Made by a program: the position numbers and the translations under genes. The notes beneath the pieces were generated by a model. That model was given only the letters and a program-made list of their open reading frames with translations. It was not told where the DNA came from and did not search any database. A stretch of 10,306 nt of DNA. Source: an uncultured Bacteroidales bacterium (lineage in GTDB: Bacteria > Bacteroidota > Bacteroidia > Bacteroidales > Muribaculaceae). Of this stretch, positions 1 to 7,734 are shown one piece after another. The DNA is taken from positions 1 to 10,306 of the forward strand of contig CAMWNL010000021.1 in NCBI GenBank assembly GCA_947175585.1, in the 5' to 3' direction. How positions within the stretch are numbered: the stretch's first letter is position 1; the number at the start of each line of letters is the position of its first letter.

Positions 1-353
1 GTTGCGCTCAGGCTGTGGCTGTGTTGCCGGGTTTGTCACGTTCAGGTACAACGACTGCGACCGTTATCCTTATCGGTGACAAACGCGAACAGGTTGCACG
101 TTTTTCGTTCCTTATGGTGATAATTCCGATTTTAGGACAGGCGTTGCTCGATATAAAAGATATGATAACAGAGCCTGCTACATCATCGGCAGCTGAAATA
201 GGTGTTGTTCCTATGATTGTAGGATTCCTGGCTTCGTTCTTGGTAGGATGTGCCGCATGCAAGTGGATGCTTGACATCGTCAAGAAAGGTAAACTTGTGT
301 GGTTTGCAGTTTACTGTCTCGTCGTCGGTGTGCTCTGCATAATATTTAACTGA
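1..353 (+). CDS. uppP: Undecaprenyl-diphosphatase UppP, C-terminal part (5' end outside window)
   Basis: Integral membrane phosphatase that converts undecaprenyl pyrophosphate to undecaprenyl phosphate, recycling the lipid carrier for peptidoglycan and other surface polymers. The first complete in-frame codon is at position 3, and the visible part is about 116 residues ending in TGA at 351-353. The family signature PGLSRSG appears near the start, preceded by the expected Gln-Ala stretch. Three hydrophobic segments follow: around [16 protein letters not shown], around [16 protein letters not shown], and a C-terminal one ending CIIFN. The N-terminal half, with the glutamate-rich catalytic motif, lies outside the window. 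The stop is only 8 bases before truB, so the two are probably cotranscribed; a uppP-truB-queA order is familiar in Bacteroidales. Internal start-like codons such as the GTG at 15 are not real starts, because the conserved frame continues upstream. Confidence 0.93.
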   Translation, partial: CAQAVAVLPGLSRSGTTTATVILIGDKREQVARFSFLMVIIPILGQALLDIKDMITEPATSSAAEIGVVPMIVGFLASFLVGCAACKWMLDIVKKGKLVWFAVYCLVVGVLCIIFN

Positions 354-361
354 ATAACGAA

Positions 362-1075
362 ATGCTGATGAATTTCGTAGACGGGGAAGTATTGTGCATA
401 GACAAACCCTTGGGCTGGACATCTTTTGATGCGGTCAAGAGACTTAGAGGAGCAGTGATGCGACGAATGGGTGTAAGAAAATTTAAGGTCGGACATGCCG
501 GCACTCTTGACCCTCTGGCTACAGGTGTTATGATTGTCTGTACGGGAAAAGCGACAAAACGCATCGAAGAACTTCAGGCAGGCGTTAAAGAATATGTCGC
601 GACAATGGCTCTTGGTGCAACGACTCCATCATTTGACCTTGAAACAGATATTGACGCTACTTACCCTACAGAACATATAGACCGGAAAATGGTAGAAGAT
701 GTGTTGACAAGGTTCACAGGACGTATTGAGCAGGTGCCTCCGGCTTATTCGGCATGTAAGGTTGACGGCAAACGTGCATATACCATGGCCAGGAAGGGAA
801 AAGAAGTTGAACTTAAGGCCAAGGTGCTTGTAATAGATGAAATAGAACTACTTGATTTTAAGCCGGAGGAGATTACGGTCAGAGTGGTTTGCAGTAAGGG
901 TACGTATATCCGCGCACTTGCTCGGGATATCGGACTCGCGCTCGGTTCGGGCGCTCATCTTACAGCATTAAGGCGCACACGGGTCGGAGACGTGAAAGTC
1001 GATGATTGTATGGGTGTGGATGAGGCTGTCGATATGATAGCTAATGCTGAAGTTGTCATGCCTGAAGAGAATTAA
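362..1075 (+). CDS. truB: tRNA pseudouridine(55) synthase TruB
   Basis: Isomerises uridine 55 in the T-psi-C loop of tRNAs to pseudouridine, in the cytoplasm. The protein has 237 residues. The catalytic motif [13 protein letters not shown] spans residues 44-56, with the nucleophilic aspartate at D50. Other family signatures are the N-terminal [11 protein letters not shown] (13-23), the [16 protein letters not shown] block (125-140) and the [15 protein letters not shown] block (177-191). It is shorter than the 314-residue E. coli enzyme and appears to lack the C-terminal PUA-like extension, as I believe is common in Bacteroidetes. Two ATG codons are possible starts, at 362 and 368; the first is kept because it lies 8 bases after uppP, but no ribosome binding site decides between them. 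The gene is followed after 51 bases by queA on the same strand. Confidence 0.96.
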   Translation: MLMNFVDGEVLCIDKPLGWTSFDAVKRLRGAVMRRMGVRKFKVGHAGTLDPLATGVMIVCTGKATKRIEELQAGVKEYVATMALGATTPSFDLETDIDATYPTEHIDRKMVEDVLTRFTGRIEQVPPAYSACKVDGKRAYTMARKGKEVELKAKVLVIDEIELLDFKPEEITVRVVCSKGTYIRALARDIGLALGSGAHLTALRRTRVGDVKVDDCMGVDEAVDMIANAEVVMPEEN

Positions 1076-1126
1076 TGTAATTAACATATACACGACATAT
1101 ATTATTATAAAAGTATAGAATAGATT

Positions 1127-2176
1127 ATGAAGCTATCTCAGTTTAAATTTCGTTTGCCTGAAGATCTGATTGCGCAATATCCTGTCGAACATCGTGATGA
1201 AGCCCGTCTGATGGTTGTAAACCGTAAGACAGGTGAAATCGAGCATAAAGTGTTCAAGGATATACTCGGCTATTTTGGCGAAGGTGATGTGATGGTTTTT
1301 AATGATACGAAGGTATTCCCGGCTCTGCTTTATGGCAACAAAGAGAAGACCGGTGCAAGAATCGAGGTTTTCCTGCTTCGTGAACTCAATGCTGATAACA
1401 AACTTTGGGATGTCCTTGTAGAGCCTGCCCGTAAAATACGTATCGGAAATAAACTGTATTTCGGCGATGACGAGTCAATGGTTGCGGAAGTCATAGATAA
1501 TACCACGTCGCGCGGACGAACACTACGATTCCTGTATGACGGACCCCACGATGAATTTAAGGCCGCTCTTTATGCGCTCGGACATACCCCTCTCCCTGAA
1601 TATATCAAGCGTGAGTCTACACCCGAAGATGCAGACTCATATCAATGTATCTTTGCAGAAAAAGAAGGAGCGGTTGTAGCTCCTGCTGCAGGTCTTCACT
1701 TTTCACGCGAACTATTGAAACGTCTCGAAATCAAAGGTGTCGAGCAGGCATTTATCACTGTTCACAGCGGCTTAGGAAATTTCCGTGAAATAGATGTAGA
1801 AGACTTGACAAAACATCGCATGGATTCAGAGCAGATGGAAGCTTCACAGAAATTGGTAGATATGGTCAACCATGCTAAGGATAATGAAAAGCAGGTTTGT
1901 GCGGTCGGAACATCGGTGCTGAGAGGTATCGCAACTGCTGTCAGCATGGGTGGTCACATGAAGACTTATGACGGATGGACCAATAAATTTATCTTCCCGC
2001 CTTACGATTTCACTGTGACGACAGCTCTTGTTACAAACTTCCACATGCCATATTCGACAATGCTGATGATGGTATCGGCTTTCGGAGGCTATGATCTGGT
2101 TAAGAAAGCTTACGAAGTAGCTGTAAAGGAAGGTTACAAATTCGGTGCTTACGGAGATTCAATGCTTATTCTTTAA
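1127..2176 (+). CDS. queA: S-adenosylmethionine:tRNA ribosyltransferase-isomerase QueA
   Basis: Transfers and isomerises the ribose of S-adenosylmethionine onto 7-aminomethyl-7-deazaguanine in tRNA, giving epoxyqueuosine, the penultimate step of queuosine synthesis. The 349-residue length matches the family (E. coli about 356). Visible family blocks are [12 protein letters not shown] (55-66), [11 protein letters not shown] (183-193), [11 protein letters not shown] (213-223), [19 protein letters not shown] (301-319) and YGDSMLIL at the extreme C terminus. HSGLGNFR replaces the more usual HVGxGTFxP. The 51-base gap from truB contains no recognisable promoter box, so readthrough from uppP-truB is likely. 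The TAA stop (2174-2176) interlocks with the stop of convergent recX in a TTAA palindrome at 2173-2176. The intrinsic terminator for this transcript appears to be the hairpin at 2291-2323, inside recX. Confidence 0.97.
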   Translation: MKLSQFKFRLPEDLIAQYPVEHRDEARLMVVNRKTGEIEHKVFKDILGYFGEGDVMVFNDTKVFPALLYGNKEKTGARIEVFLLRELNADNKLWDVLVEPARKIRIGNKLYFGDDESMVAEVIDNTTSRGRTLRFLYDGPHDEFKAALYALGHTPLPEYIKRESTPEDADSYQCIFAEKEGAVVAPAAGLHFSRELLKRLEIKGVEQAFITVHSGLGNFREIDVEDLTKHRMDSEQMEASQKLVDMVNHAKDNEKQVCAVGTSVLRGIATAVSMGGHMKTYDGWTNKFIFPPYDFTVTTALVTNFHMPYSTMLMMVSAFGGYDLVKKAYEVAVKEGYKFGAYGDSMLIL

Positions 2177-2658
2177 GAATTATGTGTGGCAAATTCACGA
2201 ATTATCTGTGAAACGAGTGCCGGTTCAAATCCACGGGAAATTGCAAATCTGAACAGTCGGGTGCGCCCGTCATAGGTTTCAGCATCAACTATTGTCTTGG
2301 CTTTTGCCAAGACAATTTTTTTTAGTATGGCGCGATATTCAGTTTCGTCAATATTATCCATGGCTTCGGCAATTATATCTCGGTCAAGGCGTTTTTGTAT
2401 TAATGAAAGAGTGATTTTGCGCCTGCCCCAATGAGAGAACATAAGTTTGTCACGTACAAATGCACGACAAAACCTGCGGTCATCAATAAACCTGCGTTCA
2501 ACGAGCGACCTTATAATATTTTCGGTGTCATTATAACCGATTCCCCAGTTTGCGAGCTTTTTGCGGGCTTCACCTGTGCATTGTTCGCTGCGAGAGCAAA
2601 GCGCTTCGAGACGGCTAAGGGCTGTAGCCGCACTGATCGGTTTCCTTGCTTTAATCAT
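2173..2658 (-). CDS. recX: Regulatory protein RecX
   Basis: RecX proteins bind RecA filaments and modulate homologous recombination and the SOS response. The protein has 161 residues, within the usual family size, and is rich in Arg and Lys. The most diagnostic block is [16 protein letters not shown] with following WGRRKI at about residues 57-82, matching the family core. The remainder consists of short predicted helices in the tandem three-helix arrangement expected for RecX. It is the last gene of the leftward cluster. Its ATG overlaps the prmC stop in ATGA (2655-2658), suggesting translational coupling. recA is not adjacent here. Its 3' end meets queA tail to tail, sharing TTAA, and its coding sequence also carries the hairpin-plus-T-run that probably terminates queA transcription. 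No clear leftward terminator was found beyond its own stop. Confidence 0.88.
   Translation of the reverse strand: MIKARKPISAATALSRLEALCSRSEQCTGEARKKLANWGIGYNDTENIIRSLVERRFIDDRRFCRAFVRDKLMFSHWGRRKITLSLIQKRLDRDIIAEAMDNIDETEYRAILKKIVLAKAKTIVDAETYDGRTRLFRFAISRGFEPALVSQIIREFATHNS
2291..2323 (+). terminator. Intrinsic terminator for the uppP-truB-queA transcript, embedded in recX
   Basis: A perfect 11-base-pair inverted repeat is present: ATTGTCTTGGC at 2291-2301, loop TTTT at 2302-2305, and GCCAAGACAAT at 2306-2316. It is followed directly by a run of eight T (2316-2323, the first of which closes the stem). This is the canonical form of a rho-independent terminator for rightward transcription, about 115 bases past the queA stop. 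Read leftward, the T-run precedes the hairpin as A residues, so it should not stop recX transcription. The same bases encode recX residues about 115-123 (peptide IVLAKAKTI). The structure is read directly from the sequence; its termination activity is inference. Confidence 0.85.
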
Positions 2659-3512
2659 TTGGTGGCTAATATTGCTTTAGCATAACGATAGCGACCTATA
2701 TAATCACGCAAAATCTCAATACTTTCAAAACCGTTATCTTCAAGCATTGCTCTGAGCTGATCTGCATAGAGTGGATTTATTTCGAAATATAGGCCGCCTG
2801 ATTTTTTTAAAGCAAGAGTTGCATACTGAGTAATCGCCCTATAGAAGATAAGAGGATCACTGTCTGGAACGAAAAGTGCAGTCGACGGTTCGTAGTCAGT
2901 GACGCGAGTGTCCATATCTTTACGTTCACGGTCGGCAATATATGGAGGATTGCTGACAATGATGTCATAGGTCGGCTCATCCGGTCTGACAGGATGGAGA
3001 ATATCCCGGCAGGAGAAGTTTACTTTAACTTTTAACCTCAACGAATTATCTGTCGCAACTTTCAGCGCATCGGGACTGATATCAATCGCATCAACCGATG
3101 CAAACGGCAGATTTCGTGCAAGCGCGATAGCAATACAACCGCTACCTGTGCCGCAGTCAAGCACTCGTAAATCACTCCGCTGGCCGTAGTCGCGCACTAT
3201 CATGTCGACGAGACCTTCTGTTTCGGGTCGAGGTATAAGCACAGATGGATTAACCTTAAAATCCATGCCATAGAAACGTGCCGACCCTACGGCATACTGC
3301 ACCGGCTCGCCTGCACATATCCTATCTGAAATCTCCTCTATTTGTTTCAATGTTTCCGGCTCTACAGTTCTGTGACCGTTGACAACGAGGTCAGTCTGTG
3401 TAATTCCCCTGACGTCTTCAAGTATCACGCGCGCGGCAGACCGCGCCTCGCTGTCACCTAAAACAGGAGTCAAAGTCGACAAAAGCTTTTTGTAGAGATC
3501 TGTAACCGTCAT
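2655..3512 (-). CDS. prmC: Peptide chain release factor N5-glutamine methyltransferase PrmC (HemK)
   Basis: Methylates the glutamine of the GGQ motif in release factors RF1 and RF2 using S-adenosylmethionine, increasing translation termination efficiency. The protein has 285 residues, typical of the family. It has a helical N-terminal substrate-recognition domain (about 1-85), the linker motif IPRPETEG (93-100), the SAM-binding loop LDCGTGSGCIAIALA (118-132) and the catalytic NPPY at 188-191 in the context IVSNPPYIADRE. The ATG at 3510-3512 lies 3 bases beyond the obg stop, and its own TGA overlaps the recX start, so it sits inside a continuous operon. No anomaly was seen in the catalytic motifs. 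Confidence 0.97.
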   Translation of the reverse strand: MTVTDLYKKLLSTLTPVLGDSEARSAARVILEDVRGITQTDLVVNGHRTVEPETLKQIEEISDRICAGEPVQYAVGSARFYGMDFKVNPSVLIPRPETEGLVDMIVRDYGQRSDLRVLDCGTGSGCIAIALARNLPFASVDAIDISPDALKVATDNSLRLKVKVNFSCRDILHPVRPDEPTYDIIVSNPPYIADRERKDMDTRVTDYEPSTALFVPDSDPLIFYRAITQYATLALKKSGGLYFEINPLYADQLRAMLEDNGFESIEILRDYIGRYRYAKAILATK

Positions 3513-3515
3513 TTA

Positions 3516-4724
3516 TCAGTCAATATCAATTTCATCATCGGGCATTATATCCTCCTCCCAGTCATAAGCTTCGTCCTCTCCCCATTCGTCGGGTGAGATG
3601 GATCTGAGGTCTTCGCCCTCATCTTCGTCATCGGTAACCGGTTCATATTCGAAAATAAATTCATCCTCTTCACGAACACGGTGACGGATGTCAAGCGGAC
3701 GATGTACGATCTCGGCGGTAGCCTGATTGCTGTCATCAGTGATTGCCTGCCACAGCACATCTTTCAGTTCGGAAATTCCCTGACCGGTTACTGCCGAAAT
3801 GAATACGTGAGGCACATCAGTCGGGAGAGTCTTTGCAATCTCATCCATCAGCTCCTGATCAAGCATGTCGCTTTTCGATATGGCTATGATGCGATGTTTG
3901 TCGACAAGCTGAGGATTGAACTGTTCAAGTTCATTGAGCAATATTTTATACTCCTCAGCGATATCGTTAGCGTCGGCCGGTATCATGAACAATAGCACAG
4001 CATTTCGCTCGATGTGTCGCAGGAATCGCAGGCCGAGACCTTTTCCCTCGCTCGCACCCTCAATGATGCCGGGAATGTCAGCCATTACAAATGAACGGTT
4101 GTCGCGATAACTTACGATGCCAAGCTGAGGCTCCATAGTAGTGAAGGGATAGTCGGCAATCTTAGGCCGGGCGGCTGATACAGCCGACAGCAGGGTTGAC
4201 TTTCCGGCGTTAGGGAAGCCGACAAGACCGACGTCGGCGAGCATCTTCAACTCAAGTACGATTGACTTCTCAATCGCCGGCTCTCCGGGCTGTGCATATC
4301 GCGGTGTGCGGTTTGTCGAACTTTTGAAATGCCAGTTACCGAGACCTCCGCGACCACCTTTCAGAAGTTTCACTTCTTCTCCATCATTGGTGACCTCGCA
4401 GAGAAATTCACCTGTCTCAGCATCATAAACGACAGTTCCGCACGGAACGTCTATTACAACATCTTCGCCGTCTTTACCGAAACTGCGTCCACCAGAACCG
4501 CTCTGGCCGTTGCCGGCGAAAATATGCCGGCGATATTTCAGCGGAAGCAGAGTCCACATATTTTTGTTTCCTTTAAGGATAATGTGACCTCCACGACCTC
4601 CATCGCCGCCGTCGGGGCCGCCTTTAGGTACATATTTTGCACGATAGAAGTGGCGAGAACCGGCGCCGCCCTTTCCCGAGCGGCAAAGTATCTTAACGTA
4701 GTCAATGAAATTTGAATCTGCCAT
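3516..4724 (-). CDS. obgE: GTPase Obg (ribosome-assembly GTPase)
   Basis: Conserved, usually essential GTPase that associates with the 50S ribosomal subunit and links ribosome maturation to growth and stress state. The protein has 402 residues. The glycine-rich Obg fold occupies about 1-160 (for example [14 protein letters not shown] at 33-46). The G domain follows: G1 GFPNAGKS (169-176), G2 FTT (194-196), G3 DIPG (216-219), G4 SKSD (283-286) and G5 SAVTG (310-314). G4 departs from the canonical NKxD, with serine for asparagine; I believe this is common in Bacteroidetes Obg proteins but cannot check it here. The tail from about 362 is strongly acidic and ends DDEIDID, as in several Obg proteins. 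The start is 15 bases after the stop of the CBS nucleotidyltransferase gene, and no TAnnTTTG box was seen in that gap or in the following 100 bases, which suggests transcription from upstream in the operon. Confidence 0.97.
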   Translation of the reverse strand: MADSNFIDYVKILCRSGKGGAGSRHFYRAKYVPKGGPDGGDGGRGGHIILKGNKNMWTLLPLKYRRHIFAGNGQSGSGGRSFGKDGEDVVIDVPCGTVVYDAETGEFLCEVTNDGEEVKLLKGGRGGLGNWHFKSSTNRTPRYAQPGEPAIEKSIVLELKMLADVGLVGFPNAGKSTLLSAVSAARPKIADYPFTTMEPQLGIVSYRDNRSFVMADIPGIIEGASEGKGLGLRFLRHIERNAVLLFMIPADANDIAEEYKILLNELEQFNPQLVDKHRIIAISKSDMLDQELMDEIAKTLPTDVPHVFISAVTGQGISELKDVLWQAITDDSNQATAEIVHRPLDIRHRVREEDEFIFEYEPVTDDEDEGEDLRSISPDEWGEDEAYDWEEDIMPDDEIDID

Positions 4725-4739
4725 AATGTCTTACTTTTA

Positions 4740-5807
4740 TTAATTATTGTCGCTCATATTGCGGTGATGACGCATTATCTCTGTGGCTTGACGGAAGTCA
4801 ACCGGCGAGCCGACATCAATCCAAGTACCGTTAACCGGGAAAAATACCACCTTTTTGCCATCAGAGACTGCCTGTTGTATAAAGTCTGTGGCGTCAATCC
4901 TTGATTCCGGTCTGAGCTTGTTTAGTAATTTATTTGATATTAAATATATGCCGGCGTTGGCATAATATGAATAGGATGGTTTTTCTTCAATACCGGTCAC
5001 TCTGTTTCCTTCAGTTGTCAGAATCGCATAAGGCACTGATACCTGATATGGGATAACGGCTACGGTTATATCAGCATTTTCGTCTCTATGTTTCAGATAC
5101 AGATCTTCAAATGAGATGCTTGTGAGCAGGTCTGAGTTCATGACGATAGTGTCGCCATCGTCTGACCGCTGAATTAGCGATGCCGCACCGAGTGTGCCGA
5201 GTGGTGATTCTTCGCGGACACATTTTACCATTACATCTGCGACCGGCTGTGAAAAATGTTTGTAAATTTTTTCAGAAAGATAGCGGGTGCAAACGGTTAT
5301 ATCATCTATGCCACACGATGCCAATGCTTCGATATTATAGTCGATGATAGCCTTACCGTCAATCTCAAGCAGAGGTTTGGGTGTGTCGTTGGTGAGCGGT
5401 CTGAGACGTTCGCCCTTGCCTCCGGCCATCAGAATTGCGCTTACGGGTAAAATGGTTCTGAATGTGCTCAAGTTTATTATTTCCACTAAGCGGTGGTCTG
5501 AATCCAAAACCGGAAGTACTTTAATGCCTTTAGTCCTACATTCACGAAGTAAATCAATATCGGGTTGACCCACTGTGAGATATTTGAAATCACGGTGAGT
5601 CACCGGTCCGATCTCGCCGTCAGTCGCATATCCTGAGAGCAGAGCCCGGCGAATGTCTCCATCGGTTAAGGTACCGACAATATGATGGTCATCGTCTTCG
5701 ACAAACAGAGTCATTTCATTGCCCGGCAAACTGTTGAGTTTACCAAGAGCCTCAAGCAGACATGCTTGCTGACTTATGATGTGATTATGTTTTACTTCAG
5801 ACTGCAT
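4740..5807 (-). CDS. CBS-domain sugar-phosphate nucleotidylyltransferase (PtmE-like)
   Basis: Two-part cytoplasmic enzyme of 355 residues. Residues about 1-118 form a tandem CBS regulatory module, with the characteristic GTLTDGDIRRALL at 45-57. Residues about 121-350 form a nucleotidyltransferase of the glucose-1-phosphate/mannose-1-phosphate type. It has the nucleotide-binding signature LMAGGKGERLRPLT (126-139) followed by TPKPLL (142-147), a metal-binding NSD (224-226), EEKP (274-277), NAGIYLI (284-290) and the C-terminal WIDVGSPVDF (329-338). The CBS-plus-nucleotidyltransferase architecture is that of PtmE, the glucosamine-1-phosphate guanylyltransferase of CMP-legionaminic acid synthesis in Campylobacter. 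The neighbouring cytidylyltransferase and epimerase support that role. Substrate and nucleotide cannot be settled from sequence; mannose- or glucose-1-phosphate specificity, or synthesis of another GDP-sugar such as a heptose, remain possible. It lies 25 bases after the cytidylyltransferase gene and 15 bases before obg. Confidence 0.9.
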   Translation of the reverse strand: MQSEVKHNHIISQQACLLEALGKLNSLPGNEMTLFVEDDDHHIVGTLTDGDIRRALLSGYATDGEIGPVTHRDFKYLTVGQPDIDLLRECRTKGIKVLPVLDSDHRLVEIINLSTFRTILPVSAILMAGGKGERLRPLTNDTPKPLLEIDGKAIIDYNIEALASCGIDDITVCTRYLSEKIYKHFSQPVADVMVKCVREESPLGTLGAASLIQRSDDGDTIVMNSDLLTSISFEDLYLKHRDENADITVAVIPYQVSVPYAILTTEGNRVTGIEEKPSYSYYANAGIYLISNKLLNKLRPESRIDATDFIQQAVSDGKKVVFFPVNGTWIDVGSPVDFRQATEIMRHHRNMSDNN

Positions 5808-5832
5808 AGTGTTATTATAACGGCTAATGGCA

Positions 5833-6528
5833 TTAATTGGTTTTATTCATGAGTGTCTCTGCTACAATCCAGTCAGTGAGACTGTCTATATCTATGCTGC
5901 GGTCTTTAGGCATGGCGTAAGGAACTCTGCGTGTGAACTCCCCGAGGCCACATCGTCTGACAGATTCAGGATTGATTACGTAGACCGCGCCGTTATACTC
6001 CCACGCATCCGGGGCGTCCTGGCGTCTGGTAAGTTTCCCGTCACCTTTGGAAATGTGGAGAAAACCGGTTTCCTTGTCGGTTTCAAAGCAATTGTAATAC
6101 GGATTAGACGAAGCCTCTGTAACGCTTACCACCATATCTACATCTTTATTATAGAGAGCAAGCGCTCCTTTTATGTCAGCCGCAGTGCGCATAGGTGACG
6201 TCGGTTGCAGCAATACAACGCAGTCATACTCTATGCCTTCTCTGTCGGCCCAGTCCATAGCGTCGATAATGGCTTCACGGGTACCTGATTGGTCAGTGGC
6301 GAGAGCGGCCGGTCGCATGTAGTCAACCGGTAATCCCAGAGAGCGGGCTGTGTCAGCGATTGTAATATCATCGGTAGATAATATGATATGTTTGTCATCA
6401 TCAGCACAAGCTTTGGCCGCGTCAATCGCATAGGCTATGAGCGGTCTGCCGCATAGTAGTTTTATGTTTTTGCCCGGAATGCCTTTGCTGCCACCGCGTG
6501 CAGGTATTATGTATAACGGTTTTGTCAT
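5833..6528 (-). CDS. CMP-nonulosonate cytidylyltransferase (NeuA/LegF type)
   Basis: Activates a nine-carbon keto sugar acid (sialic, legionaminic or related acid) with CTP to give the CMP-sugar used by glycosyltransferases. The protein has 231 residues. Signatures are the nucleotide-binding IPARGGSKGIPGKN (8-21), STDD (51-54), the RPxxLAxD element (72-79), LLQPTSPMR (106-114), RRQDAP followed by EYNGAVYV (168-184), and the metal-binding DID within SIDIDSLTDW (211-220). The family call is very secure, but whether the substrate is N-acetylneuraminate or legionaminate is not decided by these motifs; the PtmE-like neighbour favours the legionaminate type. The start ATG overlaps the stop of the upstream epimerase gene in ATGA (6525-6528), which implies coupled translation. 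Confidence 0.94.
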   Translation of the reverse strand: MTKPLYIIPARGGSKGIPGKNIKLLCGRPLIAYAIDAAKACADDDKHIILSTDDITIADTARSLGLPVDYMRPAALATDQSGTREAIIDAMDWADREGIEYDCVVLLQPTSPMRTAADIKGALALYNKDVDMVVSVTEASSNPYYNCFETDKETGFLHISKGDGKLTRRQDAPDAWEYNGAVYVINPESVRRCGLGEFTRRVPYAMPKDRSIDIDSLTDWIVAETLMNKTN

Positions 6529-7709
6529 TGTCTTATGTCGTAAAAGTGTTTGGTTGTCAGACAGGCAGGGTCGGCATCCATTATTGCGTCAACCATCAGT
6601 TGCAGGGTATTGGATTTGTAATAAGGATTTTCAACCATTGAAGCCATTTTTTTGAAGTCGGGTGAAAGCGCGAGATTAATGGCTGCATCAATGTCGTCAA
6701 CGCTGTTGCCGCAATGTATTACAGATTCTGCGGCCGCGCGGCCGTGTTGCCGACGACCTATGTCAATGGATGGAATACCGGCTGACGCAACTTCAACAAT
6801 GCCACTTGACGAGTTGCCGATTGTAAACTCTGCATATCGCAAAGCCGAAAGATATCTGATCGCGCCCATAGATCTTATCAGTCTGACACGTTGGGGTTGT
6901 TTCTCTGCGAAAGATTCAATTTCATTTATTATAGATGCTGATCCGGGATCATTGTTAGGGTAGGTGAGGATTATGTTGAGTTCCGGATGACGGTCAAGAG
7001 CGTCAAGCATTGCGCGGCAACAGATTCCTGAGTCTTCATTGTCAAGGGTTGCCGGATGAAAAGTCGCTATGACAAACGGATGATTGAAATCAAAATCAAG
7101 TTCACTGCCGAGCTGTTCACGTGATAGCGGTGTGATGTTGTTTATATTCCAAACACCTATCGCTCCCGTGTTTATAACCCTGTCAGGCTGCTCGCCCATC
7201 GCGATTACCCTGCGGCGATACTCTTCGGTTTCTGTGAGATGTAGTGCCGCAAGTTTTGTAATGGCGTGTCTGATCGAATCATCGATGGCTCCTTCGGAAA
7301 TAGTGCCTCCTGCTATATGTACAATGGGTATGCGCATCATCACGGCTGCTGACGCAACTGCAAGCATTTCATATCTGTCACCTAATATCAAAACTAAGTC
7401 AGGCGATATTTTCTCTAACGCTTCACTCATGCCTGTCATACATTGAGCCATCGCCCTGATACGTCCGCGCGCCGAATCATCATCACATTCCATTTCGACA
7501 TATACAGGCGTAAATCCATCAGATATTATCTGGTTTACGGTCATACCGAAATTCTGGCTAAGATGCATATTTGTGGCAATAACGGTGACATTGCAGTCTT
7601 CACGCTTGGATAATTCTACGGCGATAGGAGACAAAAGTCCCCAATCGGCGCGAGTGCTTGAGACGACGGCAATTTGACGGATATTATTGTCAGAGTTATC
7701 CATTGACAC
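6525..7709 (-). CDS. Hydrolysing UDP/GDP-N-acetylhexosamine 2-epimerase (NeuC/LegG type)
   Basis: Releases the nucleotide and epimerises C2 of an activated amino sugar: UDP-GlcNAc to ManNAc in NeuC, or GDP-diacetylbacillosamine to the 2,4-diacetamido mannose-type sugar in LegG. The product is then condensed with phosphoenolpyruvate by a NeuB-type synthase. The protein has 394 residues with a GT-B-like fold. Motifs are STRADWGLL (18-26), LGDRYEMLA (109-117), AIDDSIRHAITK (141-152), TFHPATL (216-222), GNSSSGIVE (298-306) and RRQHGR (319-324). In the conserved GGE preceding the IDD block, the glutamate is replaced by threonine (T136, GGT), noted as a finding. A second in-frame ATG lies two codons downstream of the chosen start. 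This is the first gene of the leftward cluster, with a candidate promoter about 26 bases upstream. Confidence 0.93.
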   Translation of the reverse strand: MSMDNSDNNIRQIAVVSSTRADWGLLSPIAVELSKREDCNVTVIATNMHLSQNFGMTVNQIISDGFTPVYVEMECDDDSARGRIRAMAQCMTGMSEALEKISPDLVLILGDRYEMLAVASAAVMMRIPIVHIAGGTISEGAIDDSIRHAITKLAALHLTETEEYRRRVIAMGEQPDRVINTGAIGVWNINNITPLSREQLGSELDFDFNHPFVIATFHPATLDNEDSGICCRAMLDALDRHPELNIILTYPNNDPGSASIINEIESFAEKQPQRVRLIRSMGAIRYLSALRYAEFTIGNSSSGIVEVASAGIPSIDIGRRQHGRAAAESVIHCGNSVDDIDAAINLALSPDFKKMASMVENPYYKSNTLQLMVDAIMDADPACLTTKHFYDIRQ

Positions 7710-7734
7710 TGATTCTATATAAATTTATTTTATG

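Noticed and set aside
1076..1126. AT-rich truB-queA gap considered as a promoter or leader element
   Set aside because: No TAnnTTTG box, TTG element or stable hairpin was found in the 51 bases.
1661..1684. A-rich run followed by an AGGAGC/GCTCCT inverted repeat in queA, possible leftward terminator for the recX operon
   Set aside because: The stem is only 6 bp, the T-tract on the - strand is interrupted, and it lies about 500 bases beyond the recX stop within strongly conserved queA codons.
4329..4715. 128-codon open frame on the + strand opposite obg
   Set aside because: It lies antisense to the glycine-rich Obg domain, has no family resemblance, and is explained by the codon composition of the real gene.
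5827..6198. 123-codon + strand open frame opposite the cytidylyltransferase gene
   Set aside because: It is a shadow of a gene with all catalytic motifs intact on the - strand, and has no promoter or recognisable domain.
6731..6744. Perfect 14-base GC palindrome CGGCCGCGCGGCCG
   Set aside because: It encodes the conserved RQHGRAAAE region of the epimerase; Arg/Gly/Ala codons easily give such palindromes and there is no T-run or partner repeat.
7084..7446. 120-codon + strand open frame opposite the epimerase gene
   Set aside because: It is serine/isoleucine-rich with no domain pattern and lies antisense to conserved epimerase motifs.
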